From GWE2-42-39 sp963662895 (GTDB lineage Bacteria > Bacteroidota > Bacteroidia > Bacteroidales > Prolixibacteraceae), in contig OY759981.1 in the NCBI GenBank assembly GCA_963662895.1, positions 3,224,001-3,288,000 on the forward strand: a stretch of DNA of 64,000 bases. Direction: 5' to 3'. Below the pieces are notes generated by a model. The model was not told the origin of the DNA and did not search any database. It saw only the letters and a program-made list of their open reading frames with translations. Below are positions 27,018 to 35,380 of this stretch, one piece after another (within the stretch, counting starts at the first letter, position 1; each line of letters begins with the position of its first letter). Position numbers and translations under genes: made by a program.

Positions 27018-28304
27018 TTACTTAATGTCCAATTCTTTCGGGTAACAGATGAAATATTTCCTGACAGTTTCTGATAACCCTAACAAATTTATATCTGAGG
27101 CAGCATCAATATCGCTGATCCTTCCATTTTTAAATAAAATATTAATATTCTGGCTGTCTTTATTATATGCATTGTTTGTAATAGAGTCAGATAATAAGTA
27201 ATAATCAACCAATTCATTTTCAATATCAAAACGGTTCATAATTTTTTGTTTTATTGTTGTGATTTTTTGTTCTTCAAAAGGTTTGTTTCTGATTTTTATT
27301 TTATAAAGATTTCTATTGGTAATACATTTTGCCAGGTATGCCAGGGTGAAATCCGAATGATTGCACCATGCCTTAACACTTGACATGATATCGCTGTCGT
27401 CGAGCTGGGCATAAAGGTTAAGCACTGGTGTTCCATCCAGAAGAATATTATTTTTGAAATCATCGATCGAAATTTGGTTGTAAAGAAATAATTTCAGTAC
27501 AGGGCTGGCAAAAAGTTTTTCCCCCTGGAGTACCAGTTCCTTGGCCCTCCTTAGGACTCCTACCAAAAGATGTTCGGCTGAAAGTACCGTTTTGTGAAGG
27601 TAAACCTGCCAATACATCAGACGACGGGCAATCAAAAATTTTTCGATGGAGTAAATGCCCTTGACTTCCACAACCAGTTGATCATTACGTATATCCAGCA
27701 TTTTGATGATGCGTTCGGCACTGATAACCCCTTCCGATACCCCGGTATAAAAACTGTCGCGGCTTAGATAATCGAGCCGGTCAACATCAAGTTGACTGGA
27801 TACCAACTGGTGTAAAAATTTTTTTTTGTATTCGTTTCTGAAAATCCGGATAGCCATTTCCAGTTTCCCGTTAAAAGCCCGGTTCAACTCTTTCATCAGT
27901 AAAATTGAAATACACTCGTGCGAAAAGCCCGGCACGATACTGTGTTCCAGAACATGAGAGAACGGCCCGTGTCCGATGTCGTGCAAAAGAATAGCAATGG
28001 CTGCGGCTTCTGCTTCTTCGTTGGTAATAACATGTCCTTTCATTTGTAAAACATTGATGACCGAATGCATCAGGTGTAGAGCACCCAATGCATGTTCAAA
28101 ACGGGTATGGTTAGCTCCCGGGAATACCATGCACGACAAGCCTAATTGTTTGATTCTCCGAAGCCGCTGGAAATAGGGGTGTTCAATTAAATCAAAAATA
28201 ATTTCTGACCGGATATTAAGAAATCCGAAAACCGGATCGTTAATAATTTTTTTCTTGTTCGTTTTCAATATTTTGAAATAATATTCTCGTAGGCAAATAT
28301 GCAA
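27018..28304 (-). CDS. HD-domain phosphohydrolase (dGTPase/SAMHD1-like)
   Basis: A 428-aa HD-superfamily protein. The HD motifs are TRFEHALGALHLM (first His, about residues 65-77), ILLHDIGHGPFSHVLE (the HD pair, about 108-123) and LDVDRLDYLSRD (about 176-187, the distal Asp). It probably hydrolyses dNTPs or related phosphates in the cytoplasm. The N-terminal 12 residues are atypical; the TTG codon within KILKTNKKK (near residue 14) is a plausible true start. It is the promoter-proximal gene of the lpx operon. Confidence 0.8.
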   Translation of the reverse strand: MHICLREYYFKILKTNKKKIINDPVFGFLNIRSEIIFDLIEHPYFQRLRRIKQLGLSCMVFPGANHTRFEHALGALHLMHSVINVLQMKGHVITNEEAEAAAIAILLHDIGHGPFSHVLEHSIVPGFSHECISILLMKELNRAFNGKLEMAIRIFRNEYKKKFLHQLVSSQLDVDRLDYLSRDSFYTGVSEGVISAERIIKMLDIRNDQLVVEVKGIYSIEKFLIARRLMYWQVYLHKTVLSAEHLLVGVLRRAKELVLQGEKLFASPVLKLFLYNQISIDDFKNNILLDGTPVLNLYAQLDDSDIMSSVKAWCNHSDFTLAYLAKCITNRNLYKIKIRNKPFEEQKITTIKQKIMNRFDIENELVDYYLLSDSITNNAYNKDSQNINILFKNGRISDIDAASDINLLGLSETVRKYFICYPKELDIK

Positions 28305-28392
28305 ATGTAAAAAACTTTTTCGGATAGCATGGTGAAATATTAATACAGGTTTTTAACAGCCATAACTAATAAAATCCTTTAAAATATTGATT

Positions 28393-28421
28393 TTGACAAT
28401 CAAATAAATTTATTATCTTTG
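28393..28421 (+). promoter_or_regulatory. Promoter of rimP-nusA-infB
   Basis: TTG (28393-28395), 18 bp, TATCTTTG (28414-28421): an excellent match to the Bacteroidota TTG/TAnnTTTG promoter. It lies 64 bp upstream of the rimP start codon. Confidence 0.75.
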
Positions 28422-28446
28422 CGCTGAAATTTTAAGAAACCGGAAG

Positions 28447-28470
28447 ATAGGGGATCGTTAAGTCCCCTAT
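28447..28470 (+). promoter_or_regulatory. Leader hairpin upstream of rimP
   Basis: ATAGGGGA (28447-28454) and TCCCCTAT (28463-28470) form a perfect 8-bp stem with an 8-nt loop (TCGTTAAG), followed by TTTGTTA. It lies within the predicted 5' UTR, 15 bp from the start codon, and may modulate translation or act as an attenuator. No named RNA family was recognised. Confidence 0.5.
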
Positions 28471-28484
28471 TTTGTTACCAGAAT

Positions 28485-28946
28485 ATGATTGATAAAGAAA
28501 AAATAGTACCACTGGTTGACGAAAAACTGAACGACGGGCAGTTTCTTGTTGAACTTAGTATTTCGGTTGCCAATGTAATTCATGTGATTATTGACGGTAT
28601 TGAGGGGGTGAACATTAATAAATGTGTAGAAGTAAGCAGAAATATTGAGCATAACCTGGATCGTGAACTTGAAGACTTTGAATTACAGGTTTCATCGGCC
28701 GGACTTGGACAACCTTTTAAGGTATACCGTCAGTTTGTAAAAAACGAAAACCGTGAGATTGAAGTGCAAACAAAAGAAGGTGCTAAATTTTCGGGAAAAA
28801 TGCTCAATGTGGGAGAACAGGGGTTCGACCTGGAAGTGAGCAAAAAAGAAAAAGTGGAAGGGAAAAAGGCCAAACAACTGGTTACCTGTATCCATCATTT
28901 TAGTTTTGAAAAAATAAAAGAAGCAAAAAATATAATTAAATTCTAA
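28485..28946 (+). CDS. rimP: Ribosome maturation factor
   Basis: A 153-aa RimP needed for 30S subunit maturation. The N-terminal domain carries the VNINKCVEVSRNIEHNLD block (about residues 44-61) and LQVSSAGLGQPFKVYRQF (about 67-84), which corresponds to the family EVSSPGLDRPL motif. The C-terminal SH3-like domain follows. It is the first gene of the classical rimP-nusA-infB operon. Confidence 0.93.
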   Translation: MIDKEKIVPLVDEKLNDGQFLVELSISVANVIHVIIDGIEGVNINKCVEVSRNIEHNLDRELEDFELQVSSAGLGQPFKVYRQFVKNENREIEVQTKEGAKFSGKMLNVGEQGFDLEVSKKEKVEGKKAKQLVTCIHHFSFEKIKEAKNIIKF

Positions 28947-28958
28947 ACCCGGGACAAG

Positions 28959-30194
28959 ATGGATAATATGAATCTTATCGACACCTTTGCTGAATTTAAA
29001 GAGCTAAAGAATATCGACAGGGCAACCATGATGAGTGTCCTTGAAGACGTATTTAGAAATGTACTTCAGAAAACGTATGGAACAGATGAGAATTATGATA
29101 TCATTATCAATATTGATAAGGGTGACTTCGAAATCTGGAGAAACAGGGAAGTTGTTGCAGATGACGAAATTGAGGATCCAAATACCCAGATAACCCTGAC
29201 CGAAGCTAAAAAGATTGATGAAGATTATGAAATTGGTGAAGACGTGACTGATGAAGTAAAACTGGTCGATTTTGGGCGCCGTGCCATTTTAAACCTGCGA
29301 CAAAACCTGGCCAGTAGAATACTTGAATTGGAAAAGGACTATATTTTTAATAAATACAAAGATAAAATCGGTGAAATCGTGACCGGTGAGGTATATCAGG
29401 TTTGGAAAAAAGAGATTCTGGTACTGGATGATGAAGGCAATGAACTGATTCTCCCAAAAGCAGAACAGATACCGACCGATTATTTCCGTAAAGGCGATAG
29501 CTTACGTGCGGTAGTTTACAAGGTGGAGTTACGTAACAATAATCCGTTGATCATCTTGTCGCGAACTGCTTCGGTATTCCTCGAACGTTTATTTGAACTG
29601 GAAGTGCCTGAAATTTTCGATGGACTGATTACCATTAAAAAGATTGTCCGTGTGCCGGGAGAAAGGGCCAAAGTAGCTGTTGAGTCATACGACGAACGTA
29701 TCGATCCGGTGGGAGCTTGTGTCGGTATGAAAGGTTCACGTATTCATGGTATTGTCCGCGAGTTACGTAACGAGAATATCGATGTGATCAATTATTCTGC
29801 CAATATTCAATTATTTATTCAGCGTTCGTTGAATCCCGCCAAAATAACTTCCATTAAAATTGATGGGGAAAATAAGAAAGCCAATGTGTACCTGAAACCC
29901 GACGAAGTTTCACTGGCCATTGGTAAAGGTGGTTTAAATATTCGGTTGGCCAGTCAGCTTACCGGTTACGAAATTGATGTATACCGTGAGGTAGAGGAAG
30001 ACAATGAAGATGTGAACATGGAAGAATTTGCAGATGAAATCGAAGGATGGGTCATCGATGAACTGAAAGCTATTGGTTGCGATACAGCAAAAAATGTACT
30101 GGCAATATCGAGGGATGAACTGATAAAACGTACTGATCTGGAAGAAGAAACCATTGATGAGGTGTTGAAAATATTCAGGTCTGAATTTGAATAG
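28959..30194 (+). CDS. nusA: Transcription termination/antitermination factor NusA
   Basis: A 411-aa NusA with an N-terminal RNA polymerase-binding domain, an S1 domain (about residues 130-200, GEIVTGEVYQVWKKEI) and tandem KH domains (GACVGMKGSRIHGIVREL near 247-264 and SLAIGKGGLNIRLASQLTGYEI near 318-339). A short acidic C-terminal tail ends in a helix-hairpin-helix-like segment (IDELKAIGCDTAKNVLAISRDEL). It lacks the long acidic-repeat C-terminus of enterobacterial NusA, as usual in Bacteroidota. It is 12 bp after rimP. Confidence 0.94.
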   Translation: MDNMNLIDTFAEFKELKNIDRATMMSVLEDVFRNVLQKTYGTDENYDIIINIDKGDFEIWRNREVVADDEIEDPNTQITLTEAKKIDEDYEIGEDVTDEVKLVDFGRRAILNLRQNLASRILELEKDYIFNKYKDKIGEIVTGEVYQVWKKEILVLDDEGNELILPKAEQIPTDYFRKGDSLRAVVYKVELRNNNPLIILSRTASVFLERLFELEVPEIFDGLITIKKIVRVPGERAKVAVESYDERIDPVGACVGMKGSRIHGIVRELRNENIDVINYSANIQLFIQRSLNPAKITSIKIDGENKKANVYLKPDEVSLAIGKGGLNIRLASQLTGYEIDVYREVEEDNEDVNMEEFADEIEGWVIDELKAIGCDTAKNVLAISRDELIKRTDLEEETIDEVLKIFRSEFE

Positions 30195-30312
30195 ACCTTA
30201 AAGTCGTTAAAAACTATTTGGCCTGGAGAAGGGGATATTTCAGAAATTGATTAACATTGCATACGCATAAGACCTTGTTTTTCAAGGATACATTTATAAT
30301 ATTGGGTTTTAT

Positions 30313-33300
30313 ATGATTACAGGCGGAAAAAATTTACGATTAAGCAAACTTGCACGCGAATTCAATGTGGGGATTTCCACTATTGTTGAGTTTCTGCATA
30401 AAAAAGGATTCAATGTTGATTCCAACCCGAATTCGAAGATTTCTGAGGAAGAATATCAAATTCTTGAAAAAGAATATAAAAAGGATATTGACCTGAAAAA
30501 GGAATCGGAAAAAATTAACCTGAAAAGCCATCGGCTTAAGGAATCGATTTCATTGGATGATTTGAAAGACAGTCATTCGAAAGAAGAGGATGAAGATTAT
30601 GACACTGATGAGGTAATTATAAAAAGCCCAATAGTTAGAAAAGAAGAGCCTGTAATTCAGAAACCCGCTCAACCGAAAAAAGAAGAGCCTGTAATCGAAC
30701 GGAAAGTTGAGAAAGTTGAGGATGTGAAAATAGTCGGGAAAATTGATCTTGATCACCCTCATCCGAAGAAAAAAGAACAGCCTGTACCTGAAAAAAAGCA
30801 GGTTGAAGAAGTGAAGCCGGTTCCTGTTCAGAAAGAGCAGGCCGAAGAAAAAAATAAGACAGAAGTTCAGGTTAAGAAAAAAGAGGAGACGGAAAAACAG
30901 GAACCAGTCCCGGAACCCGGGCATGAAAGTCCGAAAGAAGCGGAGATAGTAACTACCGAAATACCGAAAGTGGAAGAAGTGAAAGTTGTAGGTAGGATTG
31001 ATTTGGATACGCTAAATCAAAAGACCAGACCAGCTAAAAAAAGTAAAAAGCAGAAGGAAGAAGAGCGTAAAGAACGTGAGCGTCAACGTCGAGGTGAACA
31101 TCAGGAAACTGCTGCTCCGGGAAAAGCTGTTCCGGAAACTCCTGAAATACAAAGCCAGGGTGAAGAGAATAAAACAATTCCAACAAGGGTTGCAAAACTC
31201 TCAGGGCCAACTGTTGTTGGAAAAATCGAACTCGAAAAAGAAAAACCTGTAGCTTCTTCAAGCGACAAAACAGTTCATCAGCAACCCCGTAAGAAAAAAC
31301 GCAAACGTATTGGTAAAGAACCGAATCAGCAACGAATTGAGGTTATTAAGCGTGGAGATCAGGTTCAAAGAGGAGGTGGAAAGAAGGGACATGAAGCGCT
31401 TGGAAAACGTAAAAAGCGACAGCTTAAAAAAGAAGTCAGTGAAGAAGATGTGCAGAAGCAGATCAAGGATACACTGGCCCGTTTAACCACGAAAACAAAG
31501 ACGAAAACTTCGAAACATCGTCGGGATAAGCGCCAGTTGGTGAGTGACCGTATGGCGGCTGCAGCCGACCTGCAAAATGCACAGAAGAATATCCTGAAAG
31601 TAACTGAATTTGTTTCGGTTGCCGAGCTGGCTTCGATGATGAATGTTCAGGTGAACCAGGTTATATCAACATGTATGAGTCTTGGTTTGTTTGTGTCTAT
31701 TAATCAGAGGCTCGATGCTGAAACCATGTCGGTAGTGGCAGAGGAATTTGGTTATAAAGTTGAGTTTGCCGATGTTGATATTATTGAGACCATTGAGGAA
31801 CAGGAGCATTCCGAACCGGATGAAGTACATCCGAGGGCGCCGATTGTAACAGTGATGGGGCATGTCGATCACGGTAAAACATCATTGCTCGACTATATCC
31901 GTAATACCAACGTGATTGCCGGAGAAGCTGGAGGTATTACTCAGCACATCGGGGCTTATCATGTAAAACTGGACGATGGTCGCGCGATTGCTTTTTTGGA
32001 TACTCCTGGTCATGAGGCTTTTACTGCTATGCGTGCAAGGGGGGCACAGGTAACCGATATTGCCATCATTATTGTGGCTGCTGACGATGCAGTTATGCCA
32101 CAAACTGTTGAGGCAATCAATCACGCTACTGCAGCCGGGGTGCCTATTGTATTTGCTATCAATAAAGTAGATAAGCCGGGGGCTAATCCCGATAAAATAA
32201 AGGAAGGCTTGGCCAATATGAATTTCCTTATTGAAGAGTGGGGAGGTAAATACCAGAGTCAGGATATTTCTGCAAAATTCGGTCAGGGAGTCGATGACCT
32301 ACTCGAAAAAGTACTGCTGGAAGCAGAAATGCTTGAACTAAAAGGGAATAAAGATAAAAAGGCAATGGGGACAATCATTGAGTCGGCTCTTGATAGGGGG
32401 CGAGGTTATGTCGCTACCGTATTGGTGCAAAACGGCACTCTGCATCATGGGGATATTGTCCTTGCCGGTCAGCATTTCGGGCATGTAAAAGCCATGTTCA
32501 ACGAACGTAACCAGCGCGTACAGGAAGCCGGTCCTTCAGAACCGGCCATTATCCTGGGCCTTGACGGGGCACCTCAGGCCGGTGATAAATTTGTGGTGAT
32601 GGAGAACGAACGGGAAGCCCGTATGATTGCAAACAAACGGGAACAATTGGCCCGTGAACAGGGTATCCGTACCCAGAAACATATCACACTTGATGAGATT
32701 GGCCGTCGTATAGCCATTGGTAATTTCCAGGAATTGAACCTGATCGTAAAAGGAGATGTAGACGGTTCTGTAGAAGCTTTGGCCGATTCGTTGATCAAAC
32801 TTTCAACCGAAGAAATTCAGGTGAATGTGAAGCATAAAGCTGTTGGTCAGATATCGGAATCGGATATCCTGTTGGCGGCAGCTTCCAATGCAATTGTTAT
32901 CGGGTTTCAGGTACGTCCGTCGCTTCAGGCACGTAAACTGGCCGAAAGAGAAGAAATCGATATTCGTCTGTATTCGATTATTTACGATGCCATTAACGAG
33001 ATAAAGGCGGCAATGGAAGGCATGCTTTCTCCCGAAATCAAAGAAGAAATTATTGGGACTGCCGAGGTACTCGAAACATTTAAAATTACCAAAGTAGGGA
33101 CTGTTGCCGGTTGTATTGTACGCGATGGTAAAATATTCCGTACGGCTAAGGTACGTGTAATCCGCGATGGTATTGTGATTTTTACCGGGGAACTTGGGTC
33201 GCTGAAACGTTTTAAGGAAGATGTGAAAGAAGTACTGAAAGGCTACGAATGCGGTTTAAACGTGGAAGCTTACAACGATATTAAAGTTGGCGATCATATT

Positions 33301-33339
33301 GAAGCATTCCATGAAGTTGAAGTGGCTAAGACATTGTAG
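30313..33339 (+). CDS. infB: Translation initiation factor IF-2
   Basis: A 1008-aa IF-2. The N-terminal helical IF2_N domain (about residues 5-55) is followed by a long, low-complexity, Lys/Glu/Pro-rich linker (about 75-400) and a second IF2_N-like segment (about 430-480). The GTPase domain has G1 GHVDHGKTSLL (about 516-526), G3 DTPGHEA and G4 NKVDKPG. Domains II-IV follow and bind 50S and fMet-tRNA. It has VKVVGRIDL-type repeats in the linker (residues about 138, 223 and 300). Confidence 0.95.
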   Translation: MITGGKNLRLSKLAREFNVGISTIVEFLHKKGFNVDSNPNSKISEEEYQILEKEYKKDIDLKKESEKINLKSHRLKESISLDDLKDSHSKEEDEDYDTDEVIIKSPIVRKEEPVIQKPAQPKKEEPVIERKVEKVEDVKIVGKIDLDHPHPKKKEQPVPEKKQVEEVKPVPVQKEQAEEKNKTEVQVKKKEETEKQEPVPEPGHESPKEAEIVTTEIPKVEEVKVVGRIDLDTLNQKTRPAKKSKKQKEEERKERERQRRGEHQETAAPGKAVPETPEIQSQGEENKTIPTRVAKLSGPTVVGKIELEKEKPVASSSDKTVHQQPRKKKRKRIGKEPNQQRIEVIKRGDQVQRGGGKKGHEALGKRKKRQLKKEVSEEDVQKQIKDTLARLTTKTKTKTSKHRRDKRQLVSDRMAAAADLQNAQKNILKVTEFVSVAELASMMNVQVNQVISTCMSLGLFVSINQRLDAETMSVVAEEFGYKVEFADVDIIETIEEQEHSEPDEVHPRAPIVTVMGHVDHGKTSLLDYIRNTNVIAGEAGGITQHIGAYHVKLDDGRAIAFLDTPGHEAFTAMRARGAQVTDIAIIIVAADDAVMPQTVEAINHATAAGVPIVFAINKVDKPGANPDKIKEGLANMNFLIEEWGGKYQSQDISAKFGQGVDDLLEKVLLEAEMLELKGNKDKKAMGTIIESALDRGRGYVATVLVQNGTLHHGDIVLAGQHFGHVKAMFNERNQRVQEAGPSEPAIILGLDGAPQAGDKFVVMENEREARMIANKREQLAREQGIRTQKHITLDEIGRRIAIGNFQELNLIVKGDVDGSVEALADSLIKLSTEEIQVNVKHKAVGQISESDILLAAASNAIVIGFQVRPSLQARKLAEREEIDIRLYSIIYDAINEIKAAMEGMLSPEIKEEIIGTAEVLETFKITKVGTVAGCIVRDGKIFRTAKVRVIRDGIVIFTGELGSLKRFKEDVKEVLKGYECGLNVEAYNDIKVGDHIEAFHEVEVAKTL

Positions 33340-33589
33340 TGTCATGTCAAACCTATTTTGTCACCCTTAAACGCAGTAAATGGCCTTATGGTCAGGGTAA
33401 TAAAGGAACAGATACTTCTTCTGGTCACTGGGGATTAGTATGATAAAAGATGTAATTGTCATTTTACTTCCGGCAGGAGGCGGAGTCCCGAAGCCTCGGG
33501 ATTAATCTCTGAAAAAAATTGCGATTGCAAATCGTAACACCCGGAGGTATTAAAACTCATCTTTCTTTTATTTTTTACCTGGCACGAAA
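33340..33589. repeat. Intergenic region with two small palindromes
   Basis: No gene is seen. TCCCGA-AGCC-TCGGGA (33486-33501) is a perfect 6-bp stem. CGATT-GCA-AATCG (about 33522-33534) resembles the REP-like TCAGGATT-GCA-AATCCTGA found at 50965 and 56617. The region separates infB from the PUL regulators and probably contains the promoter of the ECF sigma gene, which could not be placed. Confidence 0.4.
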
Positions 33590-34186
33590 ATGTATGATCA
33601 TAAAGAACAATTACTCATTGGCTTAAAAAGAAAAGAGCTAAAAGCTTTTGAAGAAATATTCTTCAGGTATCATGGCCGGTTGGTGTTGTTTGCACGGAAA
33701 TTTACAGGGGATCTGTCTGTTGCACAGGATATTGTTCAGGATGTTTTCCTGACCCTCTGGGAAAAATCAGAAACCATAACGATTCATGATTCTCCAAAAG
33801 CTTATCTTTTTCAGGCCGTAAGGAATAAAGCTTTAAATTATACCCGTCATCTTCAGGTAAAACAATCGGTCAGGGAAGATTTGATTTCAAAAATAGCAAC
33901 TGCCGAAAAAGCGGTTTTTTCCGATTTTAACGATCCGTTTTATAGTCTGCTGGAACAGGAAATGGAACAGAAAATAACAGGACTAATTGATTCAATGCCG
34001 GAAAAATGCCGCGAAGTTTTCAAAATGAGCAGACAAGATCATTTAAAAAATAAAGAAATTGCCGATAAAATGGAAATTTCTGTAAAAATGGTTGAAAAAT
34101 ATATCTCAAAAGCATTGCAGGTTTTAAGGACTGAACTGTCTGATTATATGAGCATTTTATTGCTTATTCTTCTGAAAAGTCTATAA
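33590..34186 (+). CDS. ECF RNA polymerase sigma factor, FecI-like
   Basis: A 198-aa ECF sigma factor. Region 2 (about residues 20-90, with DIVQDVFLTLWEKSETI) recognises the -10 element. Region 4 (about 125-180, MPEKCREVFKMSRQDHLKNKEIADKM) recognises the -35 element. It is followed 62 bp later by a FecR-type anti-sigma gene and a SusC with an STN domain, the standard trans-envelope signalling set in Bacteroidota. It should activate transcription of the downstream PUL when the SusC senses its glycan. Confidence 0.92.
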   Translation: MYDHKEQLLIGLKRKELKAFEEIFFRYHGRLVLFARKFTGDLSVAQDIVQDVFLTLWEKSETITIHDSPKAYLFQAVRNKALNYTRHLQVKQSVREDLISKIATAEKAVFSDFNDPFYSLLEQEMEQKITGLIDSMPEKCREVFKMSRQDHLKNKEIADKMEISVKMVEKYISKALQVLRTELSDYMSILLLILLKSL

Positions 34187-34248
34187 AAAAGAGGTTTGCA
34201 GGTAGGGATTTTTGTCCCTGAAGTGTCATAGGCTGTGAAAGGATAGTT

Positions 34249-35247
34249 ATGGAATCACAGAACCCGATACGAACAAAGATCATTGCATTTCTTGACGGAG
34301 AACTCGGTCAGGAGGGATTGAAAGAATTATCCGACTGGGTTTCGGAATCGAAGGAAAATGCCCGTTATTATTCGGAAATAAAAGATCTGTGGGAGGCTTC
34401 TGTGTCAAATGCTTCAAAGATTGCCGATACTGAAAATGAGTGGAGGAAATTTATTTTCAGAGTGAGAACGGATAACAAGAGAATATTGAAAAGCAGAAGT
34501 ATAACGTGGAAATTTATAGCACGGATCGCTGCTGTTTTAATTGTTGGCATTCTCATAGGAAGTTTACTTATCCCCGATTTTTTGAAAACGAGACCTGTTT
34601 ATTGTACGGCAATAGCCCCCGAAGGGTCTATGTCTAAATTAGTACTGCCTGATAGTACTTATATTTGTTTAAATGCAGGCTCGGAAATCCGCTATTCAGT
34701 TGGTGCCGGAGGACCCCGGGAAGTATTTCTTCATGGTGAAGCATGGTTCAGTGTATCACATGTAAAAAACAGGGCATTTGTTGTTCACACATCTTTTTAT
34801 GATGTTAATGTTGTTGGTACCGAGTTTAATGTAAAAGCATATGATACTGACTCAAGGGTAGAAACTACGCTCGAAAAGGGGGTTGTGCTTATCTGTTCAA
34901 CTGAAAAGTTCAGATTGCTGAAAGATATTTACCTCAACCCGGGAGAACAGTTGGTTTATTATAAAGAAACCAAAAAACTCCAAATTAAGCCTGTTAATAC
35001 AAGCTTGTTCACTTCATGGAAAGATAATAAACTGGAATTTATAAAGATGGGGCTGGATGAACTGATTGTTTTACTGGAGCGCAGGTATGGCGTGGATATA
35101 GAGGTTGAAAATCCGGAAATATTGAATTTTCATTATTCAGGTACTATTAAGAACGAATCAGTACTTGAAATTATGGACGTTATTGAACATACACTTCCGA
35201 TCAGGTATGAAATAGAAGGACAAACGATAAAGATTTATAAAAACTAA
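34249..35247 (+). CDS. FecR-family anti-sigma factor
   Basis: A 332-aa inner-membrane protein. A cytoplasmic N-terminal region (about residues 1-85) is followed by one transmembrane helix (about 86-110, FIARIAAVLIVGILIGSLLI). The periplasmic FecR domain (about 120-220, KLVLPDSTYICLNAGSEIRYS...GEAWFSV) and a C-terminal DUF4974-like domain complete it. The periplasmic part should contact the STN domain of the SusC protein encoded next and release the sigma factor on glycan binding. Confidence 0.92.
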   Translation: MESQNPIRTKIIAFLDGELGQEGLKELSDWVSESKENARYYSEIKDLWEASVSNASKIADTENEWRKFIFRVRTDNKRILKSRSITWKFIARIAAVLIVGILIGSLLIPDFLKTRPVYCTAIAPEGSMSKLVLPDSTYICLNAGSEIRYSVGAGGPREVFLHGEAWFSVSHVKNRAFVVHTSFYDVNVVGTEFNVKAYDTDSRVETTLEKGVVLICSTEKFRLLKDIYLNPGEQLVYYKETKKLQIKPVNTSLFTSWKDNKLEFIKMGLDELIVLLERRYGVDIEVENPEILNFHYSGTIKNESVLEIMDVIEHTLPIRYEIEGQTIKIYKN

Positions 35248-35290
35248 AAGAAACGAAAGGAGGGAACAACCGGGAAAAGGATTAAAAAAA

Positions 35291-35320
35291 GCCGGTAGAT
35301 GCTGTAACATACTGACCGGC
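35291..35320 (+). repeat. Hairpin between fecR-type and susC-type genes
   Basis: GCCGGT (35291-35296) and ACCGGC (35315-35320) flank an 18-nt loop. A second small repeat, GGTG-CTGTAA-CACC, follows near 35340. There is no T-run, so this is more likely mRNA processing/stability structure than a terminator. Confidence 0.4.
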
Positions 35321-35380
35321 CTGTGAGTTTTAAAAAACGGTGCTGTAACACCATTTACTAATTAAAAATCATTCGAATAT

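Noticed and set aside
28447..28470. Assignment to a named Rfam rimP leader
   Set aside because: The hairpin is clear, but no family-specific sequence could be verified by eye.
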